The translations under genes and the position numbers were made by a program. A stretch of 64,000 nt of DNA from Dinghuibacter sp964544695 (GTDB lineage: Bacteria; Bacteroidota; Bacteroidia; Chitinophagales; Chitinophagaceae): contig CAZJDB010000154.1 of assembly GCA_964544695.1 (NCBI GenBank), forward strand, positions 1-64,000, read 5' to 3'. The notes beneath the pieces were generated by a model that saw nothing but the letters and a program-made list of their open reading frames with translations, was not told the origin of the DNA and searched no databases. Shown here piece by piece: positions 7,628-16,386 of this stretch. The first letter of the stretch is position 1, and every line of letters begins with the position of its first letter.

Positions 7628-10036
7628 ATGACGAGGATCCTGGGCTTATTCTCCTTGCTGCTGGCATTGCCTGTAATGGCATTTTGTCAATCACCCGAAA
7701 GATTTTCGCTGGTGATCATCAATGCGCACCGCCAACCCATCAACGGCGCGACGGTTAAGATGCTGAAGGATGGGAAACTGGTAGACGGCGGAGTGGCGGG
7801 TGCCCAAGGAGTGGTGACATTTAAAGAAAACCTGAAAGGAGACTACACTTTTCTGATCAGCAGTATTGGGTATCAACCGAAAGTGACGAAAGTATACCGC
7901 CTGCCGGGGTTGCAACAGGACACGGTAAGGCTGGAACCAGCGGTCAAAACGATGCAGGATGTGACCGTAACCGGTCAGCCCCCTCTGGTGGAGCGAAAAA
8001 AGGACCGGACGATCATCAACGTAGATGCCTCACCTGCCAATACAGGATCGACGGTGCTTGACGTATTGGAGCGATCCCCGGGCGTTACGGTGGACAGGAA
8101 TGGCGGGATCAGCCTGAACGGCAAAACCGGGGTACTGGTCCTGATCGACGACAAGCCGACGTATCTTTCCGGCGACGACCTAAATAACCTGCTGAACAGC
8201 ATGGATGCCGGCGCAGTTTCCAAAATCGAGCTGATGTCCAATCCCCCGGCCAGGTACGATGCGTCAGGGAGCGCGGGGATCATCAACATCAAAACCAAGA
8301 AAAACGACAACGCGGGCTTTAACGGGAGTGCCACTACTTCCTACGCGCAGGGCGTCTATCCCAAGAGCAACAATAGCCTGGTGCTGAATTATAAGCAGGG
8401 TCGCATCAATGCTTTTCTCAACTATAGCATCAACGACGCCGATTACCTTGTCAGCTTGTATGCCTACCGCCAATATTTTGGACAAAACAATCAGGTTACC
8501 GGGATTCTTCAGCAGCCTTCTTATTTCAGCGGGCACGTCGTGAACAATACGCTTAAAACGGGACTGGACTATTCACCCTCCGCGAACACCACGGTTGGAT
8601 TCGCACTGACGGGCATGGATATTCCCCGGCACGGGGGCAACACGGGCCAGGCCAATTGGCTGGATTCCTCCGGAAACGTCGATTCATCCGTTTTGACCAA
8701 AACTACGTCAATGAACGAGTTCAAGAACGGAGCCATCAACCTCAACGCCCGGCAGGCCCTGGGGAAGAATATGGAGTTGCGGATGGACCTTGACTACCTG
8801 CATTACCAACTTCAGGGGACTCAAAACTACGATAATCAATTGCTGGAAACGGGCGGATATGATTCGGTATTCAGGAGTTTCATTCCTACCACGATCGATA
8901 TTTATTCGGGTAAGTTGGACGCTCAGAAAACATGGGAAAACGCGACGCTGATGGCCGGAGTCAAGCTTTCCTCCAGCCATACGGACAATGCCGCTACTTA
9001 CCAGGACCTGGAAGGTCAGCAATGGGTGACGGATGAAACCCGGAGCAACCACTTCGTTTACCAGGAAAACATCCAGGCCGCATATGCGTCTATGGATGGC
9101 AAATATCACAAGTTCAGCTTCGAGGCCGGCTTGCGATATGAGCACACTGACTATACCGCAAACCAGTTCGGGAACAGTTTGCAGGCAGACTCCACGGTTT
9201 CCCGAAACTACGGCGGCTTGTTCCCCAGCGGTTACCTATCCTATCCCATCGACTCCCTGCAGACCCTGACGCTAACCGTGGGCAGGAGGTTGGACAGGCC
9301 CCCATACCAAAACCTAAATCCCTTCCTGAATATCATCAACAAGTATACCTACGATACCGGCAACCCTTATCTGCTGCCACAATTCAGTTGGAATGCAGAG
9401 CTCACCCACCAATATGGCGACCTTTTGACGTCCGCCTTATCTTATAGTCGGCTAACCAATTATTTTTCGCAACTCTTTTTGTCGGACTCAACGGGTACCA
9501 TTTTATTCTACACCCAGGGAAACGTTGGTACGGTAAATAATTTTGGCGCATCGGAGACCGTCAATGCAAAACCGTTAAGCTGGTGGACGATGCAACTGGG
9601 GGCTTTTTACAATCACAAGCACTTTCATGGATTCAATGGGAACAGTTATACTTCTTCCATCGACCAACTGACGGTCAATATCAATAACCAATTCAGCTTT
9701 GGAAAAGGGTATTCCGGAGAACTGTCCGGCTTCTATACCACCAGGGCCCGAAACGATATCCAGGAATTGCTGTATCCGACGGGCCAGGCTTCCCTGGGTA
9801 TGAGCAAATCGGTATTGCAGAAGAAAGGGACGATAAAATTAAGTTGCCGGGATATCTTCCATACGAATACGATGTCGGGATTGACCTCCTTTCCGGATGC
9901 CACCGAATACTATAAGATCAAACGCGATACGCGGGTGATTGCGTTGTCTTTCACCTTCCGGTTTGGAAAGACCTATAAGGTAGTCAGTCACCAGGAGGGG
10001 GCGACGGAGGAGGAAGAGCGGGTGCAGAATGGGTAA
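7628..10036 (+). CDS. Outer-membrane beta-barrel receptor (TonB-dependent-receptor-like, CarboxypepD_reg + plug + OMP_b-brl_3)
   Basis: The start chosen is ATG 7628, which gives an 802-residue product with a clean signal peptide (1-21, ending MAFCQ). The extra residues of a longer frame from 7556 carry no signal. Domains in order are an Ig-like carboxypeptidase-regulatory domain (about 22-110), a plug domain with TxxVLDVLERSPGV and a GSAGIINIKTKK ending, then a long beta-barrel. The barrel resembles the OMP_b-brl_3 family of Bacteroidota receptors. No SusD gene lies next to it, so the substrate is unknown. It ends one base before the convergent neighbour's stop. Confidence 0.85.
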   Translation: MTRILGLFSLLLALPVMAFCQSPERFSLVIINAHRQPINGATVKMLKDGKLVDGGVAGAQGVVTFKENLKGDYTFLISSIGYQPKVTKVYRLPGLQQDTVRLEPAVKTMQDVTVTGQPPLVERKKDRTIINVDASPANTGSTVLDVLERSPGVTVDRNGGISLNGKTGVLVLIDDKPTYLSGDDLNNLLNSMDAGAVSKIELMSNPPARYDASGSAGIINIKTKKNDNAGFNGSATTSYAQGVYPKSNNSLVLNYKQGRINAFLNYSINDADYLVSLYAYRQYFGQNNQVTGILQQPSYFSGHVVNNTLKTGLDYSPSANTTVGFALTGMDIPRHGGNTGQANWLDSSGNVDSSVLTKTTSMNEFKNGAINLNARQALGKNMELRMDLDYLHYQLQGTQNYDNQLLETGGYDSVFRSFIPTTIDIYSGKLDAQKTWENATLMAGVKLSSSHTDNAATYQDLEGQQWVTDETRSNHFVYQENIQAAYASMDGKYHKFSFEAGLRYEHTDYTANQFGNSLQADSTVSRNYGGLFPSGYLSYPIDSLQTLTLTVGRRLDRPPYQNLNPFLNIINKYTYDTGNPYLLPQFSWNAELTHQYGDLLTSALSYSRLTNYFSQLFLSDSTGTILFYTQGNVGTVNNFGASETVNAKPLSWWTMQLGAFYNHKHFHGFNGNSYTSSIDQLTVNINNQFSFGKGYSGELSGFYTTRARNDIQELLYPTGQASLGMSKSVLQKKGTIKLSCRDIFHTNTMSGLTSFPDATEYYKIKRDTRVIALSFTFRFGKTYKVVSHQEGATEEEERVQNG

Positions 10037-10037
10037 T

Positions 10038-10526
10038 TTAATGTGAACCCCTATGTAGTTGTATGTTTTCTGAACCTTTTATGGCCCCATGTATAAAATG
10101 ATTTTTCGAAGTGAGCTTTCCCTCCGTCCAATCATATTTGATGAATATATCGTCCCAGCAATCATCCAAAAAATTTACAATCCTCCGACTCATCAACGAA
10201 TCCGTCATGGCGGATTCTTTGTAAAACGTCACGGATAAAGTAGTGTATCCGCCATGGATTTCCTTTTGAATGAAAGGGTTGTTCCTTATAAAATGTTCAA
10301 ACAAGGTATCCCGCATGCAGGTGGGGTCCCGGGAATAGACCAAATAATGCAGATCCTTTTCACGGATTGTCGTGAGGGCCGCAGAATCAGGCCCCTCGCC
10401 CGGCGGGCTGCTTAGGAAATCGCAAAAGTCCATATGGACGATAGGGGGCCTGGGACACTGGCTGGAGGCATGACTGTAGGCCAACAACAGGACCGAGAAA
10501 AGCAGGGGGATACAATTAGGGGACAT
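10038..10526 (-). CDS. Unknown secreted protein
   Basis: A 162-residue product that I do not recognise. It has a short signal peptide (about 1-22, ending ASSQ) and no lipobox. Five cysteines remain after the signal (in QCPRPP, DFCDFL, TCMRD and DDCWDD among others), which may form disulfides in the periplasm. It converges with the outer-membrane receptor gene with only one base between the two stop codons. It is not evidently part of the efflux operon downstream on the same strand's far side, since a gap of 118 bases separates them. Confidence 0.65.
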   Translation of the reverse strand: MSPNCIPLLFSVLLLAYSHASSQCPRPPIVHMDFCDFLSSPPGEGPDSAALTTIREKDLHYLVYSRDPTCMRDTLFEHFIRNNPFIQKEIHGGYTTLSVTFYKESAMTDSLMSRRIVNFLDDCWDDIFIKYDWTEGKLTSKNHFIHGAIKGSENIQLHRGSH

Positions 10527-10644
10527 GGCTAAGGTGCCTCATGGCACTATTAAGTTACAACGAATTTTGCTTTCCCGCGAATCCAGTTGAGCGGATACGT
10601 CCAGCAATAAGATAATAAATGATCAGGAACGCCGTCATCCGAAA

Positions 10645-11892
10645 TCAGCCCAATAAAATCATAAACTCGGTCCTGCCGGGCGCCACGGTCTTTAAAGAAA
10701 AGTCAAAGCCATGCTGTCCGAGGATTTCCCGAATCAGGGTAAGTCCGATTCCCTGCCCGTCTTTTTTGGTCGAATAAAAGGGGGAGAACAATTGATCGTG
10801 GGAATCGATCCCCTTCCCGGTATCGGTAATCACCAGTCTATTGGAAGCCGCGAACGTGGAAAAGGTAACGATCCCACCCAGATCGATGGCTTCCAGCGCA
10901 TTCTTGACGATATTGATCAGGGCCTGCTCCATGAGCGGCTGGTCAGCGGAAATTATAAAGGGTGCAGGGGAAAGGAAAAAGCGGAAGTCAATGCCCCTTT
11001 CGGAAGCCGCGGGCCCCATGATGGTAGCGACATGATGCAGTAAGATATTTACGTCCATGGGACGCTTGTCCGGAGCGGGCAGCTTCACGAGGTCGGCGAA
11101 ATTCCGGACGAAGTGGTTCAGGTTCTGGTTACGCTCGCGGGCCGCCCGGAGAGCCTCCGAAAGTACTGCAGGAAGGCCACCCGCAAGGTCCCGCGCATCG
11201 AGGGTGGATTGAATGATGCTGTTCACGGGCCCGATCGTATTGTTGACCTCGTGGGCCATCATGCGTATGACCTTTCCATACACATTCTTTTCGGCGGCCA
11301 GGATCTCGGCCGTCAGCTCTTCGATCATGATGAAGTGTCGAAGGAAGCCCCGGTCCATGAAATGCGCTTTTTGCACTTTAAACGTTTGAGGACCACCGAG
11401 CTTGATGAGGCGGGATTCCCCGGAGGACAAAGAGAAAACAACATCCGGGATATTCCCCCCAAGAATAGCCGTCGCGCGCGGATTGATTTGCACGACCTCG
11501 TTGTCGTAATTCAAAATGATGATCCCCGTGGGTGACGTCTGGATCAATTTTTCCAGGAAAAAATGCTGTTCCTCCTGCAAGGTCCTTTCGGTGCGGAGCT
11601 CATCGATCATCCGGTTGTATACCTCGATGAGCTTATCCATTTCATATTTTCCGGTAGTCCGGAATTTGACGGTGAAATCCTTGTCCTTGATGGCCTCGAT
11701 CCCTTCCATGAGGAGGCGAAGGGGTCGCAGGATCTGCCGGTAGAGGGACCAGGAAAGCAAAAGGGAAACCAAAATCGCAACCTCGGCGCAAATAAACAGC
11801 AGGGGTTGCGTCCGCCAAATTAAAAAGGAAAGCACCAGGGCTGCCCCATGCACGATCGAAACGAACAGGATGAACTTAGTCCTCAGTTTCAT
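10645..11892 (-). CDS. Sensor histidine kinase (NtrY/NtrB-like), last gene of the efflux operon
   Basis: A 415-residue kinase with two closely spaced N-terminal membrane helices (about 5-25 and 31-50) and almost no periplasmic loop, then HAMP (about 50-103), a PAS-like domain (about 110-200), an H-box MAHEVNN with His214, and an ATPase domain with DTGKGID and GQGIGLTL. The absence of an external domain suggests sensing within or near the membrane. It overlaps the upstream response-regulator gene by 17 bases and is the probable cognate kinase of that sigma-54 activator. Confidence 0.92.
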   Translation of the reverse strand: MKLRTKFILFVSIVHGAALVLSFLIWRTQPLLFICAEVAILVSLLLSWSLYRQILRPLRLLMEGIEAIKDKDFTVKFRTTGKYEMDKLIEVYNRMIDELRTERTLQEEQHFFLEKLIQTSPTGIIILNYDNEVVQINPRATAILGGNIPDVVFSLSSGESRLIKLGGPQTFKVQKAHFMDRGFLRHFIMIEELTAEILAAEKNVYGKVIRMMAHEVNNTIGPVNSIIQSTLDARDLAGGLPAVLSEALRAARERNQNLNHFVRNFADLVKLPAPDKRPMDVNILLHHVATIMGPAASERGIDFRFFLSPAPFIISADQPLMEQALINIVKNALEAIDLGGIVTFSTFAASNRLVITDTGKGIDSHDQLFSPFYSTKKDGQGIGLTLIREILGQHGFDFSLKTVAPGRTEFMILLG

Positions 11893-13234
11893 CGAAGGGG
11901 ATTTGGTATTTTTCCAGGCGGCGGTATAGTGCGCTGCGCGTAATGCCCAAGGCCCTGGCTGCGGGGGCGATTTTATTTCGACTAAAAGCGAGGGCCCTTC
12001 TGATCATTTCGATCTCCATTTCTTCCAGGGTGGCAAAGCCGGTCGCAAGGCCAGCGGCATTAACCTCGACATGCGCCTGAAAATCGGGGACATCCAGGGT
12101 GTCATTGGAAGAGACGAGGATGGTCCGTTCCACCAGGTTTTTCAACTGGCGGATATTTCCGGGTAAGGGCAACTGTTGCAGCCACCTCATGGCCGATGGT
12201 GTGACGGAGAGGGCGGGGCGGTTGTAAATCTCGCGGAGGTTACCTAAAAAAAATTGCACTAATAAAGGTATGTCGCGCGGCCTTTCGCGCAAAGACGGAA
12301 GGCGGATGGTAATGAGGTTGATCCGGTAAAGCAAATCTTCCCGGAAGGTGGAACGCTCCACCATCTCGGGCAGGTTCTTGTTGGTTGCGCAAACGATCCT
12401 GACGTCCACGGTTTTGGACCGGCTGCTGCCCAACACTTCGTAGGTGCGGTCCTGAAGGACCCGAAGGAGCTTTACCTGGTTCACGGGGTCGAGGTCTCCT
12501 ATTTCATCGAGGAAGATGGTGCCTTTGTGGGCCATCTCGAAGCGGCCCACGCGGTCAAAGCGCGCATCCGTGAAGGCGCCCCGGACGTGACCGAACATCT
12601 CGCTTTCGAACAGCGTGGTCGATATGCCTCCCAGGTTTACCTTGATAAAAGGCCTGGCGTGGCGGGCGCTGTTTTGATGGATGGCTTCGGCGATCAGTTC
12701 TTTTCCTGTCCCGCTTTCACCGATGATCAGCACGGAGGCCTCTGTGGAGGCCACGCGGCCAATGGTTTCCAGGATATGGAGCATTTTGGGATCTTCCCCA
12801 ATGATGTGCTGGAAATGGAAATGGGCGTCCAGTTGTTTGCGCGTTCGTTGGGGCGGCCGCTCCGGGGTCTGGAGGTCCAATAGGGTCCTGACGGCCCCCA
12901 GGAGGTAATCGTTGTCCCAGGGTTTATTGATAAAATCACCCGCGCCCATTTTCATACCCCGGACGGCAAGTCCAATGCTGCCCCATCCGGTAATCAGGAT
13001 GACAGGGATGCCGGGGTGGTCCCACTTGATTTGTCCCAGGAGGGTCAGACCTTCTTCTCCACTCGTTCCGATGGAAAAATTCAGGTCCAGCAGGATGAGA
13101 TCCGGGACGGTGTGCGACAGGTACTCCAGCGCCTCGGCGGGCGTGGATGCTTCGGCGACCGCATACTTATGGGTGCGCAGGAGGAGCACCAGGGAAGCCC
13201 TGACCGCAATATCGTCGTCGATGATCAGTATCAT
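11876..13234 (-). CDS. Sigma-54-dependent response regulator (NtrC family)
   Basis: The 452-residue protein has a receiver domain (phosphorylation site Asp50 in LILLDLNF), an AAA+ domain with Walker A GESGTGKE and Walker B TIFLDEIGDL, and a C-terminal Fis-type helix-turn-helix (AARALGITRSALYRRL). The loop that contacts sigma-54 reads GAFTDA rather than the classical GAFTGA. I believe this variant is common in Bacteroidota. The gene starts 3 bases after the second permease gene and overlaps the kinase gene. A matching sigma-54 promoter lies in front of the operon's first gene, so autoregulation of the whole unit is likely. Confidence 0.95.
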   Translation of the reverse strand: MILIIDDDIAVRASLVLLLRTHKYAVAEASTPAEALEYLSHTVPDLILLDLNFSIGTSGEEGLTLLGQIKWDHPGIPVILITGWGSIGLAVRGMKMGAGDFINKPWDNDYLLGAVRTLLDLQTPERPPQRTRKQLDAHFHFQHIIGEDPKMLHILETIGRVASTEASVLIIGESGTGKELIAEAIHQNSARHARPFIKVNLGGISTTLFESEMFGHVRGAFTDARFDRVGRFEMAHKGTIFLDEIGDLDPVNQVKLLRVLQDRTYEVLGSSRSKTVDVRIVCATNKNLPEMVERSTFREDLLYRINLITIRLPSLRERPRDIPLLVQFFLGNLREIYNRPALSVTPSAMRWLQQLPLPGNIRQLKNLVERTILVSSNDTLDVPDFQAHVEVNAAGLATGFATLEEMEIEMIRRALAFSRNKIAPAARALGITRSALYRRLEKYQIPFDETED

Positions 13235-13237
13235 GCA

Positions 13238-14422
13238 TCAATCTTCATGGAGTGCCTCCGCAGGAAAAATAGCCGCGGCTTGTCTGCCTGGGTACAGGGA
13301 ACAGATCGTAGCCAGGGCATAGATGAACAATATAGCAAAAAATAGGGCTTCGATATACACACGCGTGGGAAGATCGAAGACGTGGAGCAACGGGAACTGG
13401 ATGGCAAAAAAAGTTCCCAGGATCAGGGCAAACGTCGCCAGGATCATCGTTTCCAACCAGAGTTGCCCCGTTACGGACCAGCCGCTGGCGCCCACGGCCC
13501 GGCGAAGTCCGATCTCGCCTTTACGGCGGTTGATGTTGTACCAGAGTACGCCGAACAATCCAAAGGCCACGTTGAGCACCAGGAAGGCGGCAATAATCCC
13601 GAATATGATCAGGGGAACCAGGGACGCGTTGTTTTTATTCGCTCGGTCGTTACTCATGTGACGGATGCCGATATTGGAATTCCGGATGGCGCCCGAGAGC
13701 AATTTGTAGATACGGCCTTCGGAAGCGGCATCCGCGTCGGGGCTGACCTTGACCAGCATCGTTCCCATCCAGCGGAAACCATCTGTGTCAATGGGGACGT
13801 ACATGGAGGGCGTGGAGGGATGGTAGTCCCCCTCGACCTTGACGTCCGCTATGACCCCAATGATCCTTTGTGGGTGGGGATCCTGTTTATTTCCCACCAG
13901 GCGTCCGACCACCGGGACGTGTCCAAAGGCAGCATCGCGCAGGGACTCGTTGATGACGATGGGGGGATGGGCATCGGCGAGATCCTGCCTGGAAAACCAT
14001 CGCCCTTCCAGGAGGTGCAACCCCAGGACCTTAGGGTAATATTCGTCCGAGGTATAGTAATAGACACGATCGACCGCCTCCTTCCCCGAGCCAAAGCTGG
14101 TAATACTCATACCGGTTCCAAAAGGTGTATTGTTGCTGGCGTAGCTGGCTTCCATGACTTGGGGCTCGCTGGTGACCGCCTTCCGGACATTTTCGTAGAA
14201 CAGGGCCAGGGAGTCGTTACGGTTCGTTTGGTTAGGATTATTGTAATTCACGATCCAGACGTCCTGGTCATCGAGGTCCATGGGCAGGCGGTAGTTCCGG
14301 TAGTAATAAGCTGCTATGGAGGCAAGGGCGAATATCACCAGGAAGGAAAAGAATATCTCGATCACCAATAGGAGGTTCTGCTTCTTCTTGTTCCACATGA
14401 GCTTGAATAAATGTTTGAGCAT
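13238..14422 (-). CDS. ABC transporter permease (MacB/FtsX type), second copy
   Basis: A 394-residue permease with an N-terminal membrane helix (about 20-43), a large periplasmic MacB-like domain (about 45-280) and three C-terminal helices of the FtsX domain containing the GEIGLRRAVGAS signature just after the first of them. It begins 11 bases after the other permease gene, and the two are distant paralogues that probably form a heterodimer. Unlike E. coli MacB, the ATPase is a separate polypeptide. Confidence 0.9.
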   Translation of the reverse strand: MLKHLFKLMWNKKKQNLLLVIEIFFSFLVIFALASIAAYYYRNYRLPMDLDDQDVWIVNYNNPNQTNRNDSLALFYENVRKAVTSEPQVMEASYASNNTPFGTGMSITSFGSGKEAVDRVYYYTSDEYYPKVLGLHLLEGRWFSRQDLADAHPPIVINESLRDAAFGHVPVVGRLVGNKQDPHPQRIIGVIADVKVEGDYHPSTPSMYVPIDTDGFRWMGTMLVKVSPDADAASEGRIYKLLSGAIRNSNIGIRHMSNDRANKNNASLVPLIIFGIIAAFLVLNVAFGLFGVLWYNINRRKGEIGLRRAVGASGWSVTGQLWLETMILATFALILGTFFAIQFPLLHVFDLPTRVYIEALFFAILFIYALATICSLYPGRQAAAIFPAEALHED

Positions 14423-14433
14423 GAGGGGTGGTT

Positions 14434-15702
14434 TTAGGCCTTAAGGGCGGTGACGATGGGCAATCGGGACATGCGCCAGGCAGGGTAAACCCCCGAGAGG
14501 AGGCCGAAGAACAGGGCATAGCCCAGCCCGTAGGCCAGCACCCGCGGTTGCAGGGAGAGGTACATATTGGAGATCGGCTGGGCCCGGTTAATGAGGGCAA
14601 TGGCGCCCAGGGAAAGCGCTACCGCGATAAGCGCTCCCAGGAGCGTCAAAAAAATATTTTCAATGATGAACTGGATGACCAGGGTGCGCGAAGAAGCCCC
14701 GAAAGATTTCCGGACCCCGATTTCCGAAGAACGCTCCATGATGCGCGTGATGTTGATATTGATCAGGTTCAGGGTGGGGATGAGCATGAACAACAGGACC
14801 AGCAATGTAAGAGACAGGTAGAACCAGCCCAACCCATCGGAACCGCGTTCGAGATTGGCAAAGAAGTCCTTGGTTCCCAGGCCGCCGAACGCATTGCGCG
14901 AATAGGAGGCGATGTAAGAGTCAGCCCAGGAGATTTGATGGTCGTAGTCTTTATCCATCAAAGGGACCTTGGCAAACATATCGTTGAACTCCCGGCGCAT
15001 TCGGGGGACGTCCGAACTGGCGGGCGCCAGCAGGAAACCTGTATAGTCCCCGGCCAGGTCCCTGGAATCCAGGCTTACCTTGGACAGGGAATAGGGGAGA
15101 TAAATGTCTGCCGCGGTCAAATTATTGGCGACCTGTTCGTCACGAACGACCCCCACCACACGATAGGTGACGTTGTCTGCTACTATGTATTTGCCCAGGG
15201 CGCTGGCTCCCCTCCCGAAATAGTCATCCCGCGTCTTTGCGCCGATGACGACGACCCGGTCCCCATGATCGATTTGCGCCTGGCTGTACGGTTTACCCTC
15301 CAGGAAGTCGTACCTCAGGATGTCCCAAAAATGCGCGTCTGTCTGGCGCATTTCCAGGGAAAACTTCTTGTCTCCCAGGTAGGTATTGGTTAGGTGGGAA
15401 TTGCTGGCGAAACCGATGGCCTCCGGGACCTTGAGGGTGTTCAGGTAATGCGTGATGAAATAATAACCCAGGTTGCCCCCGTTGATGGAACCGTGCGTCC
15501 GGCTCCATTTGAAAAAGCGGGTCACATACAAAATGCGGTCCCTTTGCGTATCGGGATAATGTGCGTTGGCGACCTGGTCTAAGAAGGCGGTGGCCACCAG
15601 CAGGACGGTCAGGGTAATGCTGATGCCGAAGAGGCTGATGAAGGTGAAGAATTTACGCCTGCCGAGTACCGCGAGGGCTATTTTGAAATAATTCTTTAGC
15701 AT
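14434..15702 (-). CDS. ABC transporter permease (MacB/FtsX type), first copy
   Basis: A 422-residue permease with an N-terminal membrane helix (about 18-40), a periplasmic MacB-like domain and an FtsX domain of three helices with the SEIGVRKSFGAS signature. A C-terminal helix ends in GVYPAWRMSRLPIV, a typical family ending. It follows the ATPase gene by 12 bases and precedes the second permease by 11. Together with HlyD- and TolC-like proteins it should export a small molecule or peptide from the periplasm or inner membrane. The substrate is not evident. Confidence 0.9.
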   Translation of the reverse strand: MLKNYFKIALAVLGRRKFFTFISLFGISITLTVLLVATAFLDQVANAHYPDTQRDRILYVTRFFKWSRTHGSINGGNLGYYFITHYLNTLKVPEAIGFASNSHLTNTYLGDKKFSLEMRQTDAHFWDILRYDFLEGKPYSQAQIDHGDRVVVIGAKTRDDYFGRGASALGKYIVADNVTYRVVGVVRDEQVANNLTAADIYLPYSLSKVSLDSRDLAGDYTGFLLAPASSDVPRMRREFNDMFAKVPLMDKDYDHQISWADSYIASYSRNAFGGLGTKDFFANLERGSDGLGWFYLSLTLLVLLFMLIPTLNLININITRIMERSSEIGVRKSFGASSRTLVIQFIIENIFLTLLGALIAVALSLGAIALINRAQPISNMYLSLQPRVLAYGLGYALFFGLLSGVYPAWRMSRLPIVTALKA

Positions 15703-15714
15703 ATTTGAAAGATT

Positions 15715-16380
15715 TTATTGCACCTGGGATCCATCGAACAACCTGACCAGGCGATGCGTGCGCCGGGCCATCGATTCATCGTGGGTGACCATGATGATCG
15801 TCGTGCCTTCGGTCTTGTTGAGGTGGGTGAGGATATCCATGATCTCGCCTCCCATGAAAGAGTCCAGGTTCCCCGTGGGCTCGTCCGCCAGGATGATTTC
15901 GGGATTGCCTACGATGGCCCTGGCAATGGCCACGCGCTGCTTTTGCCCACCGGAAAGTTGCGTCGGGAAGTGACGCACGCGGTTGGCCAGTCCTACCTTC
16001 TCCAGGGCCTCGGTAGCCAGGCGCTTGCGTTCGCGGGCGCTCATAGTGCGGTACAACAGGGGCAGCTCGGCGTTGTCCAGGACCTTCAGCTCTCCGATGA
16101 GGTGGTAGCTTTGAAAGATGAAGCCGATGGATTTGTTGCGGAAGTGGGCCAGGTCCTTGTCGGACATGCGGGCCGTAGACTGTCCGTCGATGCGGACCTC
16201 TCCCCGCGAGGGGCCGTCCAGGAGACCCATGATGTTCAACAGGGTGCTTTTACCACACCCCGAAGGGCCCATGACGGAGAGGAATTCCCCTTTTGCAACG
16301 TCCAGGTTGATGTTTTTCAGGGCCAGGGTTTCCACCGTATCGGTGCGGTATACTTTTTCTATGTTCTGTAAGTGCAGCAT
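15715..16380 (-). CDS. ABC transporter ATP-binding protein (MacB/LolD type)
   Basis: A 221-residue ATPase with Walker A GPSGCGKST (residues 38-46), the Q-loop in FIFQSYHL, the signature LSGGQKQR, Walker B IILADEPTGNLDS and the H-loop MVTHDES. Length and sequence fit the LolD/MacB ATPase class that energises periplasmic mechanotransmission rather than transport through the membrane domains. It begins 6 bases after the TolC-like gene stop and is followed by the two permease genes. Confidence 0.94.
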   Translation of the reverse strand: MLHLQNIEKVYRTDTVETLALKNINLDVAKGEFLSVMGPSGCGKSTLLNIMGLLDGPSRGEVRIDGQSTARMSDKDLAHFRNKSIGFIFQSYHLIGELKVLDNAELPLLYRTMSARERKRLATEALEKVGLANRVRHFPTQLSGGQKQRVAIARAIVGNPEIILADEPTGNLDSFMGGEIMDILTHLNKTEGTTIIMVTHDESMARRTHRLVRLFDGSQVQ

Positions 16381-16386
16381 ACGCGT

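Noticed and set aside
13382..15393. Long plus-strand open frames opposite the two permease genes
   Set aside because: The minus-strand genes have clear FtsX/MacB signatures and operon spacing. The antisense frames have no motifs and arise from GC-rich third positions.
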